The position numbers were made by a program, and so were the translations under genes. Source: Botryllus schlosseri (lineage: Eukaryota > Chordata > Ascidiacea > Stolidobranchia > Styelidae). Taken from it: DNA of 20,174 bases. Numbering within the stretch: position 1 is the stretch's first letter; each line of letters begins with the position of its first letter. The stretch spans positions 1 to 20,174 of the forward strand of contig ATSW01000378.1 of assembly GCA_000444245.1 (NCBI GenBank), in the 5' to 3' direction. Positions 9,871 through 20,033 of the stretch are shown piece by piece. Under the pieces are notes generated by a model. That model was not told the origin of the DNA. It was given only the letters and a program-made list of their open reading frames with translations, and did no database searches.

Positions 9871-12604
9871 TCTATATTTTAATATCGCACATACATGTGA
9901 GTCAAATTGATTCGTGCATTACATAAATGAATTCGACTCTTGTTGCGGGACATTGCCATCAACATGCAGCGTTGCATGGAGACCACAGCACGAATTTGAA
10001 TAGTAGCCAGTTAGCCTGGCACTATATTATAAGCCAATTCATACTTCGGCCTATATAATATGGGATAATGGGGGTTTTTAAAGATGACGCAGCAGCGTAG
10101 AAATAATCGTATAGTATTTATTCTCGGGTGTCTGGGATGTTATACTTCACCACGGCGATATAATCGCATTAGCTCTGTGGAATTCGTGGGGTTTTGTTTC
10201 CGGCTTATGAATTATTATTGGTCGTCTTCTCCCAGCGTGTGTGAGAGCGGCTCACTGAATCCTTCAGACAGGCAAGAAAGCCACAGAAAGCTTCATTTCC
10301 AAGCCCCATGAAGTTCATGCGCTCTTGCAGAGCTGTGTGTATCAGGATCAGGGACGCAGCAAGCAGCAGTTAACGTACGAAAGCAACTTTATAGTGTACT
10401 TCGTAGGGATGTTCTTTACAGAAACAAACAGAAGTGATAAATCGATGACATCTCTAATAGACAATTGGTGTTAGGTAGTATTCCTCGACGGATGTTCTGA
10501 TAAGACAAACTAGTTTTATATGGTTCGATAACATTATGGCCTATATAATTTCATTTTGCCATTTTGAAATATGGTTTATGGGAGATACATCATTCGAATT
10601 CAGTGGGTCCATTGGTCTCTATATTGCGAAGCAGTGAAGTTCAACAAGCTGGTTAACGCAGGCACAATTAACGACACCGTTCTCAGTGATACGCTATAGT
10701 AGGCTACGCTATGGTTTGCACTTGGAAAAGAGTGATCACCACTCAGAAATCGTAAGTGCTAATGATGAATGTATTATGGACATATGCATATTGACACAGC
10801 GAACAGTCATCAAATTAACTACTTCGGGATGCTTACTAACTCTCAAATTTCCTCGAGATTGAACAGTATGCAAGCATTGCCGTGTTGCTATTCGCAAGGC
10901 CGAATGTTTGAGACGAGATACAATAGGATTGTAATGTGTAAAAATACCTGCATACCGCCGTAAAATAACGCAGTCATTCGTGGCTTGCGGGTGTCGCAAC
11001 CGGTAGTCCCGTTTTGTGGTGTCCCACACCACGCTTGCGATATGTTTGAAGAGGTATGGCTGCCAACTGCCAAGCGACCGTCGGCTATATCGAGTAACCA
11101 TCGTTGACTTCGCGGAGTATCAAACACGGCTCTTAACACTTCACCAGTTCAAACGATACCGACCGGTTTTTGGGACGGCTACCATTCCAAAGTTCATTCA
11201 ATGGTATGCCGATTGCCCGTTCACGCAAAAATGATTTCAACTGCTGTATCTATGAAAACGTTTTAGGAAATAATTTTCGATAACGTCGTGATTACTGATT
11301 AGTCAGCTGTTATGTGCACATAAAAGCGGATCGTTGTATTTTAAATGTTGGAGTCCATAAAAACTAAGACCGGACTACAGATGGTAGCTGTCACAAAAGC
11401 AACAAGAGCTAATGGTCTGCTAATTGTCTGTTTGTATATCCATATATTCCCAAATAGTAGGTATTCCAACTTTGTATTTGATTATAACCCAATTTGAGCT
11501 ACTATTGCTCTGGTACTAACAAACCTAATCAGCAATAGCTAGTCTTATACTGACAGTAGCTTGTCACATACGTCATGCAGTAGCTTATTTAGAGGAATGT
11601 GGTAATTCCCAATGATAGGATACACTATAGCAAGGAACAATCTTCCCTTGTAAATGTAGTTTTGTCTCTATTAAAAGTGGTGCATATATAAAATGTTTAA
11701 TTATCGAGAAACACCTTTATGGCGGGACACGTTCATCGGCCTGTATGTTACATTTTCCAATGCTGATGAATATCCGTCGTTTTACCGATGTATCAAACTT
11801 GTTTCTATTCATATCCATAATCCAATACCAATAACTAGCGATGACGTAAGTTAGCAATGCCCTCATGCGCCGCGAAATTTCCTTACAGGTCGCGTTGGGT
11901 TATCATTCGCGATAAGGGAATTGGCATGATCCTCCTGTCCGCAATTTTTAAAAGCCAGGATTATGAGTTTTAGTCGGAGATGCATTACCATCCTTTTAAA
12001 GCTAACTATACAAGTTGTATACAAAGTGCGATTCTCTCCTCTTGTAAAATTGAAACAAATGGGCATGGCGTACAAGCGCCGGCTCTGCGGCGTAACACTT
12101 GAGCAAGCCATGTTATGCGAGTATATCTTATCTGCAAAGGCAATCAAACAGACTGGAACAAAGCACGGATAGAGTTGTTTCTCAATCCTCAGCTAGATTT
12201 TCACAGTCGTAACATTACGCCGATATCGAAACGGTGACGTTGAATCGGTTATGTTCAGAATCATTACTGAAAATCACTATCGGAAGTATTTAACCTTGCT
12301 CTCCATATTAGAACTTCTTGACGCGCACTGTAAACAAGTTCAATGTGTGCTATAAGAAGGGAACTGTATGCATGATGGATGTTGACTTGAGCAAGACTGT
12401 GACCAAAAATGATCGAGATGTGGTTTTGCTGATTCCATTGTAACTTGTGAACATTGTGATATTGATGTTATCTGATGTAAGAGAGATATGAATTTCGAAA
12501 ACACATATTAGTTAGTAGATTATGCGCGTCTCATAGACCCACAAGACATACACATTACACACTCGCAAAAGTCTACATATACTATGAATTTGTGAATTTA
12601 AATC
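9871..12604. other. Long non-coding stretch with unassigned frames
   Basis: Unrecognised frames occur at 10084-10311 (plus), 10736-11139 (two overlapping minus-strand frames) with plus-strand frames across the same DNA, and 11863-12172 (both strands). The CpG-richer patch at about 10970-11170 is open on both strands. It could hide an exon, but I see no signature, splice pair or homologue. The remainder is AT-rich without repeats or transposon ends that I can pair. Confidence 0.45.
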
Positions 12605-12721
12605 ATTTCGGCTCGCGTCTCGCGTCTTGTCTACCGCGAGGTACGAGCCTGCACTCTTGCATTCGCCGACTTGCGACGTGTTTCATGCGGAAAGGAGACC
12701 GAGGATATTTCACTCGCCAGG
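12605..12721 (+). promoter_or_regulatory. CpG-dense island, possible promoter region
   Basis: After AT-rich DNA (about 12540-12604) the composition changes abruptly to a CpG-dense block containing repeated CTCGCGTCT-like and CGCGAGG motifs. It lies immediately upstream of a coding-looking segment and about 2.2 kb upstream of the signal-peptide exon. It could hold a transcription start for either, for example a 5' untranslated exon of the TSP1 gene. I see no clear TATA box or other element that proves promoter function, so this is inferred from composition and position only. Confidence 0.25.
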
Positions 12722-12866
12722 CGCAATAAAGCCGCACCGAAAGCTAGAAATATGTCTTTTTTTCTCGGCGTTAAATCAGCAAGACGGCAGCGGACAATCA
12801 CGGATGAGTACCTGTCAAAAGACGAGGCCATGATACCGAAAAGAGTTAGAGCAGACAGCATCCGTG
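12722..12866 (+). CDS. Candidate coding exon, function unknown
   Basis: A plausible acceptor (TTTCACTCGCCAG, ending at 12721) opens a frame that contains an internal ATG (MSFFLGVKSARRQR) and runs through TITDEYLSKDEAMIPKRVRA to a weak donor (G followed by GTGTAT) at about 12866. The frame stays open on both sides (12671-12886), so a first exon starting at the internal ATG is also possible. The peptide is basic at its N-terminal end, then mixed charged and helical-looking. Codon third positions are GC-richer than the flanks, as in a real exon. The antisense frame over the same DNA (12631-12861) is also open and cannot be excluded. I recognise no protein family. Confidence 0.3.
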
Positions 12867-12886
12867 GTGTATATGTGTTCGCATAG

Positions 12887-14840
12887 ATGATTCCTTATAT
12901 CGAAAGTTTATGAACTAGAATACGGCCTGGCAGTCCATGTAGGGTTAGTCGTAGAGCAAATTGCGTACCGGCATCAAAAGACATTTCAATTCGACACATG
13001 GTTCTGAGGGATATCGAAACGTCATTGCGCACGGTTAAATCAAGATGTGAAACTAACTGCAATGTCAGTTTGAATACCTCGCAATAAGCCAATTGTATGA
13101 AATATTTTCGAGTTATATATGTCCGAGATATTCAGTACACATGCAAGTCTTGAAAACAGTCAAGACGTAGATATTTGAGGTAATGCAGTGAATTAGAGTG
13201 AAATATTCCGGTTATTTGCACCGTTGACTATAGGGCACGCCAGTTTGAATACTGCTTTAATAACACAGGTTTAGCATAGGCCACATCGATCACTATTACG
13301 GAAATTATTGGGAAATATTAACCACTTGATATTCGACTATAGACATGGATGGAAAGTGTACGTCGGCCGCGGGCGCTAAACTGTATGTTCAAACAATGTG
13401 AATTTATAAATACACCGATATATGCGGGAATAAATATTGGTGGAAGGTTATTTGATTTGCTCACAGTTTAACGTAATCGTTTGAAAGGTGATTCTGACTA
13501 AGAGTCGAGGATTGAAGCGTCGGGTCAAAATACATATACGCCTGTAGATGTAGATTTTTGAATGAACTCATATACTACAGTGCCCTCAACTTAATAATTT
13601 TCCTTATTCCATTAGCTGACCACCGTTCTGCTGTCGACGCTAGCTATAATCAGCGTTTATTCCTTTGCGTTAACAGTTGGGATTATTAACATACAGTATG
13701 AAGTTTAGTTTATGCAGATAGTATCTGTTCCACGAGACCTCACCGGAAAATCTGAGTGTCTGACTCGCGAATGGAAGGATCAGCTTGCCGTATTTGCAAT
13801 CTGGATGGATTGATCACATGTTTGAAGAAGTTTGTTTGAGGTGATTGGTAACATTGTTAATCATCGCGGTGTGTAGCTATGCCGGTGCTGATGGTCAACA
13901 ACAGTTGCTCGACACCTCTATTGTTTGGAAGGAAGTAGCCGAGCCACCCACCGGCGACATCCAGGCATGCTTCATCAAATTAAACACCCTGTCCCGTTCG
14001 GACGATATGAATGAGTGACGTCACAGCGTCGTATTTGCTCGAAATCGTGGACGGATTTTCCTATTCTTGTTGACTTTGGGCTGTGCGTTGTGTTTTATAC
14101 TTTTTAAATTGCTAATGACAGGACACAAATACAAACCACAAATTTAAAGACTTCTGTCAAGTAAGATACTTATCAGGTATGTTGGTTTACTAAATAGTGC
14201 CAATTACCGTGCATTTAGACGTACTCAGCGGGAAACAGTGCTCAGGTGACGCGTTGCATTACTACGATCATATTCGAAAGCCTTGCGGTAACGGCGCTGT
14301 CAAATGTGTAGTACACATAACACATTGCCCCGCTCAAGACAACAGATCGCACTGCATAAAGGCTGTAGCGGATAATACCTAGCGGCGCTATGGTCATGTC
14401 TATGAGACAACATACCCGCCGATGCCAGAAACCAACCGCCAATTAACTTGCAATCACCCTTCTTCGTGCCAAGCTCAGCTGCACCAACAAGTGCAGATAA
14501 CTTGAACACATAACCGCAATCTGTAAACGAGGCAGGGTAAGCCTCATAATCTATTCCATAGCTCGAATAGCTGCATTACACAGTGTCATATCATACTCAA
14601 ATTAGGAGTCCGTAAGGAATGACTCATGCTGTGACTCATACAGGGAATCATCGAAGGCTCGAATATTTCCGATGCCGTACTGTGCTTGCTCCTTATATGT
14701 CGCGACAAGCCCGAATTTGTATCAATATAACCCCTTCATACGAAATGCTTTTTTCAGATATTTTAGAATTGTATAGTATTTTGTATAAAGCGGCGACAGA
14801 GGAATTAAACGACCGCGGATTAATTTCTAAAAGGACAAGC
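12887..14840. other. Non-coding stretch upstream of the signal-peptide exon
   Basis: No gene is recognised. TGACGTCA, a perfect CRE-type palindrome, is at 14016-14023 in a CpG-richer patch (about 13870-14060). Overlapping frames at 14197-14509 on both strands are unassigned. The last part (about 14600-14840) may include the 5' untranslated leader of the gene that starts at 14841, because the frame is open but not protein-like before that ATG. Confidence 0.45.
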
Positions 14841-14922
14841 ATGGCGCCAGTAACGGTGTTTTTCCTAGGAATATCATTTTTGCTGACCTACATCGCCGAT
14901 GCAAGTGATTATAGCCAGGTGG
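14841..14922 (+). CDS. First coding exon with signal peptide (secreted TSP1 protein)
   Basis: ATG 14841 has a strong start context (A at -3, G at +4). It opens a classic signal peptide: short n-region MAPV, a hydrophobic core rich in Phe, Leu and Ile (residues about 5-18), and an A-D-A motif before Ser22 that suits signal peptidase. The exon ends in two overlapping donors. CAG followed by GTGGGT (exon to 14918, 26 codons, phase 0) has the better consensus. GTGG followed by GTGGAG (exon to 14922, phase 1) is 4 bp downstream. Only the second joins directly in frame to the TSP1 exon at 19874, giving DYSQVDDLLYQ at the junction. If the stronger donor is used, either an exon I have not found lies between, or a different frame is read. 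Although the frame is open upstream to 14619, that part does not look like protein, so this ATG is preferred. The pairing with the TSP1 exon rests on strand, order and compatible phase, not on transcript data. Confidence 0.65.
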
Positions 14923-15194
14923 GTGGAGCTGTTCAAGATTCCGCAAGCACATTTCTGGAAAGTTCAAGTCAACCGAATTCGCGCTTCTGAAGTGAGCAGT
15001 AGCTTGGCAGATTGCAATCGGCTATTTCCGAAAGTGCAATGCGACAGTCCGTCTAATCGCACTTCTTTAGCTATTGAGTGGTATACCGGCAAAATAACTA
15101 GATTCAAAACAGTGAGTATAAAATGCCACGGCTTGAAAATTGCGCTTGTGAAGATATCGAGTGCCATAATAGCGAGCAAACCAAAACAACGAGA

Positions 15195-15263
15195 TAGGGT
15201 TAGTTAGGTTGCTATATCGCGGTAGGTCAGGTTAGCTTGTGCTAGTGTTAGATGTAAGGTTAC
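15195..15263. repeat. Degenerate GGTTAG-rich patch
   Basis: The motifs AGGGTTAGTTAGGTT, GTAGGTCAGGTTAG, GTGTTAG and AAGGTTA occur within about 70 bp. They recall the AGGTT/TTAGG-type simple repeats scattered in many invertebrate genomes, but the copies are too irregular to call a telomeric array. Confidence 0.35.
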
Positions 15264-16820
15264 GATTGCCTTTGTGATTGTCGATGAATCGCTATCATGA
15301 CACTAGCTGTTTTAACACTCGCTGTGTTGAATGCCTCGATATTATAAGACTTGCCGAACTCTATTTAGCATAGCACCGGCGACTCAATCCAGGTTGCACC
15401 CCATACGTTTACAAAAAAATTAATGTATTGAGATAATTGTAGCACGCAGACTTACTATCGTTAACGCAAAAGCTATGGACGATTTCAACAAGTATAATTC
15501 CATTAGTATTGGTATTTCAAAAGACGGCCGACATGTTCACAAATAACCAATTTCGCTCCGCCAGGAAGTGTCAAAATGCCATGACGGAGCTATAGTAAAC
15601 GAAAATGCGCATGAATTTCATGAAATACTTGAAAAAATTGAATTCGCATGGAATTTTTTTTTTGTCAACAGTCAACACTCCTGCATTATAGTCAATATCA
15701 AAGGGACTCTTGTCAAGATGCGAATTTAGCTAACTGAAAATGAAATAAATATTTACTCAGCAGCAGCTACAATACAAAGCGTAAATTGGTATCGTGTTTT
15801 GTTCAGCTGGGGTCAGCGCTCCTGTCAGCCTTATTATGATAAAATACTCGATGCGATCTTTTATAGCATGCGATTGATAATAGCATACATACCTAAATTA
15901 CCTATACCGCCGGCGACGGCATGGTCAGTTAAATTTTGTGATAACTGAATAGGAACCTAAACTCGATACAATATCATGATAATTGCGCAGATTGACTTAC
16001 CAGCCTTTGATAATAGGCGAATGGTATTCTCGTGTAAGTATAGTCCAATACGGTGAATTCAAGCGATCACCTTACTGCGAACTGGTGACACCTTGTCTCA
16101 GCCGGCCACGTCGTGTACCATTGCGTTGATTTTAAACTTTATCGAAGCTCTAGACATCGCTGTTTGCGGTATACTTCAAACCGCTATTTCTTTTGATTTC
16201 TAAACTAACTAAACCAAGTAGATTCGAGCGGACAATTGATTTGTTATTTATGCTTTGATTGGTAAGTCTTTCCTAATATCTCCAGTCTCGGCGAAGCAAT
16301 ATAATAAGTAGGCAGTGCAAATTACTAAAAAGGCTAAATTGGTTCCAGCTGGGAAAGATGCATTCAACTATCCGACTACTTTCCGTCACAACACAACACA
16401 CACCATAATCTTGAGTTAAAAATCCCAAATTCCGGGGAGCATTATTGGGTTATGTATACTTTGATTATTAGCGGACTTACGCATATATGTGGTAGTCATT
16501 CTGCAAAATATTTCTTCCGTGTTTAGGCACCGTTACTATCGACCAAGTGAATTAAGCCACTCTAATAAGCCTGAAATTTCGCTTTGACGGGGGTAAATAA
16601 GGCCTTTAATTGATGCAACTATGCAAAGCATCAGGGATTTCTTGTTCCGCCAAGAAAGGGATTAAATAGGGATTTCAATCCTACCAAAATAGAGCATAAT
16701 TGAATACTACTGCATTTTACTTGCGCTGCACAAGTGCACATGCTTTTAATGTATTAGCTGTTCGTGATACAGTACATTAGAGGTGCAGTAAACAGTGTAT
16801 TCATTCAATTGATTGAGTGA

Positions 16821-16852
16821 ATTCGACATATGACATATTCGACATATGACAA
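16821..16852. repeat. 16-bp tandem duplication
   Basis: ATTCGACATATGACAT at 16821-16836 is followed directly by ATTCGACATATGACAA at 16837-16852. This is a two-copy tandem duplication with a single difference, probably from replication slippage. Confidence 0.9.
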
Positions 16853-17004
16853 TTTTCGCGTGCCTTTTGCAAGAATTATCGGCATATGAAAGGAATTCAA
16901 ACCAAATTTCATTCTTTTGCAGTTAATGCGATAATCCTGCTAAGTTTACTTGTCTAGGATATTTTTGTGTGAGCCACATTCAACGTATTGAATCTTGACA
17001 AATG

Positions 17005-17012
17005 GCTTAGAT
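17005..17012. repeat. Left target-site duplication of intronic hAT element
   Basis: GCTTAGAT immediately precedes the terminus CAGGGGC and is repeated exactly at 18122-18129. Confidence 0.93.
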
Positions 17013-17412
17013 CAGGGGCAGGCAACTTCTCCAGTCTGCGGGCCGGATTTCGGAAAATTAAGTACTTGGCGGGCCGGATTGCGGAATCGATACATTATTC
17101 GCCCATTTATCCACATATACAAGGGATAAATCGTATTTATTGAATGTATTTTAACGACAGCAATGTCAATTCAAAGCCATTTCTCGCCGATAATGGCGAA
17201 GACACTGTGGATTTGAAAACAGCATTGTCATAGAAGCGCCGCTTATCTCTCTGATCAATTAACACGCGGTGCAATCCTTAATTCGGATTTCAAGGCGTTC
17301 GATAAGCCCGGCACTCCAAATTCACCAAGATATCAATTCATTAGGATTGAATACATCGTAAATGCCGATAATGCAAGTCTTCACGCTTCGACGAACTTAC
17401 GCGTAAGCCCGG

Positions 17413-17446
17413 AGGGGGCCCGGGCGAGACTTCCCGGGGCCCCCCT
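17413..17446. repeat. GC-rich hairpin inside the hAT element
   Basis: AGGGGGCCCGGG (17413-17424) pairs with CCCGGGGCCCCCCT (17433-17446) across an 8-nt CGAGACTT loop, with one or two bulged bases on the right arm. It is far more GC-rich than the surrounding element. Confidence 0.85.
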
Positions 17447-17465
17447 ATGAGTATGTAATCGAAAC

Positions 17466-17489
17466 GTCTGGGGGACTAACCCCCCAGAC
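17466..17489. repeat. Second G/C hairpin inside the hAT element
   Basis: GTCTGGGGG (17466-17474) pairs perfectly with CCCCCAGAC (17481-17489) over an ACTAAC loop. The run CCCCC follows. Together with the hairpin at 17413 it forms a roughly 80-bp structured block, possibly a subterminal region of another element nested here. Confidence 0.85.
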
Positions 17490-17770
17490 CCCCTTTCGGC
17501 TTTGAGCCATAGGCTTAAATGTGGACTTGCTCTAGCTTCAGAGCCTTCTTTTATCATACATTGTCAAATTATAAAAGATGGGACCCAGTTAACTGTAGCT
17601 CATGCCCTCATGTTGAAGATGACATGTAGCGAGAAATAATAGAATAGCGATACAACTGCTGCAGGCTAAATAGACCACAGTAATCTGGAAAGCTATCGGC
17701 TGATATTAGTAAAAAGCCCCGTCAAGGTTTGAGCCAGGCGCTGGATTAGGCCATATCTATTATTGCAGGT

Positions 17771-17790
17771 GTGCAGTGTGCAACTGTGCA
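17771..17790. repeat. TGTGCA-type short repeat within the hAT element
   Basis: GTGCAGTGTGCAACTGTGCA resembles the tandem repeat at 9821-9870, sharing TGTGCAGTGTGCA when the flanking base is included. It is too short to prove common origin. Confidence 0.5.
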
Positions 17791-17972
17791 TGGATAGACT
17801 ACATCAAAACTAAGTATCTCTACCACATCCAGAGACGTGATAATTATCGGGATATGGCACTTTTCTAACAAATACAGAGATTTGATAATGATTGACCCAT
17901 CTGTACGGAATCATCTTCTTGATTGGTATACAGATTTACACGTCTATTCCCTATAATCCGTGAAAAAGGCAC

Positions 17973-18065
17973 TTGGACCAAATAGAGGGACCCTTATATA
18001 TTAACATACCGTCACTAAAATTTGACGTAGTAAGCAAGGAGTGGGGAATATCGGCAGACTGGGGC
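17973..18065 (+). pseudogene. Possible C-terminal fragment of hAT transposase
   Basis: The frame reads DQIEGP, then PSLKFDVVSKEWG about eight residues later. The extreme C-terminus of many animal hAT transposases, and of host proteins derived from them, has a pattern like RISIEGP followed by an acidic FDF segment and a VxxW motif. The order and spacing here agree, and the fragment lies where it should, just inside the right terminus on the sense strand. A stop codon (17961) closes the frame just upstream, and no catalytic or dimerisation region is visible, so this is a relic. The resemblance is by eye only and could be fortuitous. Confidence 0.4.
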
Positions 18066-18121
18066 CGCGGGCCACATTATCATGTAGGACGGGAAACTGT
18101 CCGCGGGCCGGATAGCCCCTG

Positions 18122-18129
18122 GCTTAGAT
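18122..18129. repeat. Right target-site duplication of intronic hAT element
   Basis: GCTTAGAT follows the terminal GCCCCTG and is identical to 17005-17012. Confidence 0.93.
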
Positions 18130-19873
18130 TTAAACCCTTAGGATATCGATGTAGCAACTGGATTATTCAACCTCGCGCCTTGCGGTCACATGCGCACTGC
18201 ACCATTAATGAAATTGTCTGCAAAAGATCAGCATCGTTTGATTGCTTGATAGCCTCCTATTCGATCTGCCGGAATATAAAGCTACCTATTCAATGTTTAG
18301 TGTTTATATCTCACAATATCAATTTTCTCCTTAGCTAAACGGATTTCCAGTGGACAATCAATTTATTTGGTTTCCGTACATCAGGAACGCTATGTAGTCA
18401 AGAATTAGCGACGCTTGGAATCTCAACAATCAATTAACCGCTTCAATTACACGGATTTTTGAGAGCTTGTCGTTATAATAACTGTGTAATGATCCCCTTT
18501 CGCTCATTAAATTAAACAAACTACGGGGTTGGACAGAGAAGGCGTCAATTTTAAAGTAAACTTGGTTTCATGCAATAACATAGATGCACAACGGGTCGAG
18601 CGGGTAAATTGATAGTAATTTATGCCCGCGAGAATCGCTTCCGAAACCTGGCTCTATTTACATGATGGTTGGTATGTGTCTGCGGTATACTCGGTGACCA
18701 AACAAAGCATTTCCGATACGACAGCTATTAGGACATTGCAAATTACAGATTGCATGCCGGCGTCACACACTCGTGCGAAAGAAAATGAATGAAAATTTCC
18801 TTCGGCGGACATTTTACAATATCATGTATATCAAGAGACAAAATATATGCAGACTATATACATGTAATTCAGGGTTTGACAGCGGCGTAATGTCGTGCAG
18901 TTGATATGTTGTTGCCTAGTTTGCACTACTTGCTAACTAAACGTGTTGCAATTATACATTCCGACCCTCTCAATCTAAATAGACATTTTTTTACCGTAAT
19001 TTATAACGGAGACTTAGTTATCGGCTGCCGGCATGCTATAATTTGCTAAAATCAGATTTAATAAGCCGAAATGATACTACTTTTGGTTTCATTTTCAAAA
19101 AACGCTTCACGCTTCTGATTTATTAATGTGAAATAGCAATCCTAATTTTTGTTTTGACTAAAGATAGTAACCAGATACAGAGAAATGGATGTCATCTATA
19201 ATTTCCTTTTCTTTCGACATAAGCTGGGTAAAACAGGCCATTTCCGACGCGTCTAAAATGAAATCATAATTGAACAGTGTAACACGCAAATCCACGAGTA
19301 AATCAAGCCTATGATGATTTTTTTTCCTTCGCGATTTGTTGTTTTCCTCTCAATATTGCTCGATGGTTTATAAATCGTAGCACGATTTCTCAGCATATCC
19401 TTGTTCGCTTAATCCCAATCCATGGTTAACACTATAATCGGTTTCCATTTGTCGCTTATAGGAGCGAGAGGGGAGGTTCAATTCCCCACCGTCAAAGCAA
19501 AGGTCTCGTGATATTATAGCCAAACCTCCAAGATTCCTGACATCACAAACCCAAGATCGTCGTCTTCCTGAGATATCATTACCGCACGAAGGTATGTTTA
19601 GTGTTTACGGGACGTCGCCAAGCTGTAAAGAAAAATCTTGCATTTCGCTGATTTCCGCCATTGCGTAGGGTGCAAATCCGGCAAATGACAGTTCTTCACG
19701 CCCATTCCAATGAGTGAAAACAAATCAAATACCTCAATCCATGTGGAGATATATCCCAGGGGCGGAGTGTGTTCTGTTTTCGTATAAGTTCACATATTAA
19801 CTAGTCTCTACCCATGCGTTTACGCTACATAACTCTGCTNGAGTGTTCCGCAACGCGATAAAAATGTTTTCAG
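18130..19873 (+). other. Intron of the TSP1 gene, 3' part
   Basis: AT-rich DNA with no recognisable exon. It ends at TTTTCAG (19867-19873), taken as the acceptor of the TSP1 exon. The upstream polypyrimidine tract is weak, and an N at 19840 leaves some uncertainty. A GGGGA/TCCCC stem with a B-box-like core near 19472-19489 is discussed among the rejected items. Confidence 0.5.
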
Positions 19874-20033
19874 ACGACCTGCTCTATCAACACGATATTT
19901 TTTATAACCATGGCGGCGAAAATCACGGCCGAACACGGGCCGATCTTCGCTGGGGCTCGTGGTCGAGTTGGTCTCTGTGCTCGCGGTCGTGCGGAGGCGG
20001 AGTTGCGAAGCGGTACCGAAGGTGTACCAGAAG
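19874..20033 (+). CDS. Exon with first half of a thrombospondin type-1 domain
   Basis: The frame reads DDLLYQHD, a polar linker, then RWGSWSSWSLCSRSCGGG, VAKRYRRC and TRR. The W-G-S-W-S-S-W array is the TSP1 tryptophan ladder (WxxW sites are usually C-mannosylated). CSRSCG fits the CxxS/TCG O-fucose consensus, and the spacing to the third Cys is normal. The exon runs from the TTTTCAG acceptor to ACCAGAAG followed by GTGCGT, a good donor in phase 2, so the remaining cysteines lie in an exon beyond the window. The acceptor implies that the previous exon ends in phase 1, which the signal-peptide exon can supply through its downstream donor. An N-terminal first TSP1 module in a secreted protein suggests an ADAMTS-like or papilin-type matrix protein. 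Other TSP1-bearing families (ADAMTS, thrombospondin-like, semaphorin-like) cannot be excluded from one half-domain. Confidence 0.85.

Larger units (their letters stand above)
14923..17004 (+). other. Intron of the TSP1 gene, 5' part
   Basis: This is the inferred intron between the signal-peptide and TSP1 exons. It is AT-rich, with no Cys-rich frame that could be another extracellular exon. The frames at 14899-15207 and 14964-15179 (opposite strands) overlap the donor and are treated as chance. Short poly-T tracts lie near 15654-15663. Confidence 0.5.
17013..18121 (+). mobile_element. Internally deleted hAT transposon, 1,109 bp
   Basis: The left end starts CAGGGGCAGGCAACTTCTCC and the right end closes with GGATAGCCCCTG. 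The outer CAGGGGC is perfectly inverted, and the whole is bounded by the 8-bp duplication GCTTAGAT, diagnostic for hAT. Subterminal GCGGGCCGGAT motifs occur twice at the left (17038 and 17069, each followed by a CGGAA-like triplet context) and in CCGCGGGCC contexts twice at the right (18065 and 18101). They are in the same orientation at both ends, an arrangement I recall from animal hAT families whose ends carry GCGGGCC. Near the right end a plus-strand frame resembles the end of a hAT transposase (described separately), so the element is probably a deletion derivative of an autonomous copy, lying in sense orientation with the host gene. A GC-rich double-hairpin block sits near the middle. 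The perfect target duplication argues against great age. Confidence 0.9.

Noticed and set aside
13574-13590. TACAGTGCCCTCAAC as a possible Tc1/mariner end
   Set aside because: No inverted partner flanked by TA was found. One short end-like match is not enough.
13857-13980. Short protein-like minus-strand frame near the CpG-richer patch
   Set aside because: It is closed by stops on both sides within about 40 codons and has no splice sites or recognisable motif.
14016-14023. Perfect TGACGTCA (CRE-type) palindrome, with another at 9050-9057
   Set aside because: An 8-mer is expected about this often by chance in 20 kb, and the other copy lies inside a transposon. There is no further support for a regulatory role.
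14619-14840. In-frame upstream extension of the signal-peptide exon
   Set aside because: The upstream residues are not signal-like and would bury the hydrophobic core over 70 residues inside. ATG 14841 has the better context and makes a textbook signal peptide.
15195-15263. Interstitial telomeric repeat
   Set aside because: GGTTAG-like motifs are irregular in sequence and spacing and do not form an array.
19472-19489. B-box-like GGTTCAATTCC with a GGGGA/TCCCC stem, considered as a tRNA or SINE promoter
   Set aside because: The T-arm does not pair properly with a 7-nt loop, no good A box or acceptor stem fits upstream, and no SINE-like body or tail follows.
19757-19768. CAGGGGCGGAGT as a possible third hAT terminus
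   Set aside because: No opposite end or 8-bp duplication was found in the window.
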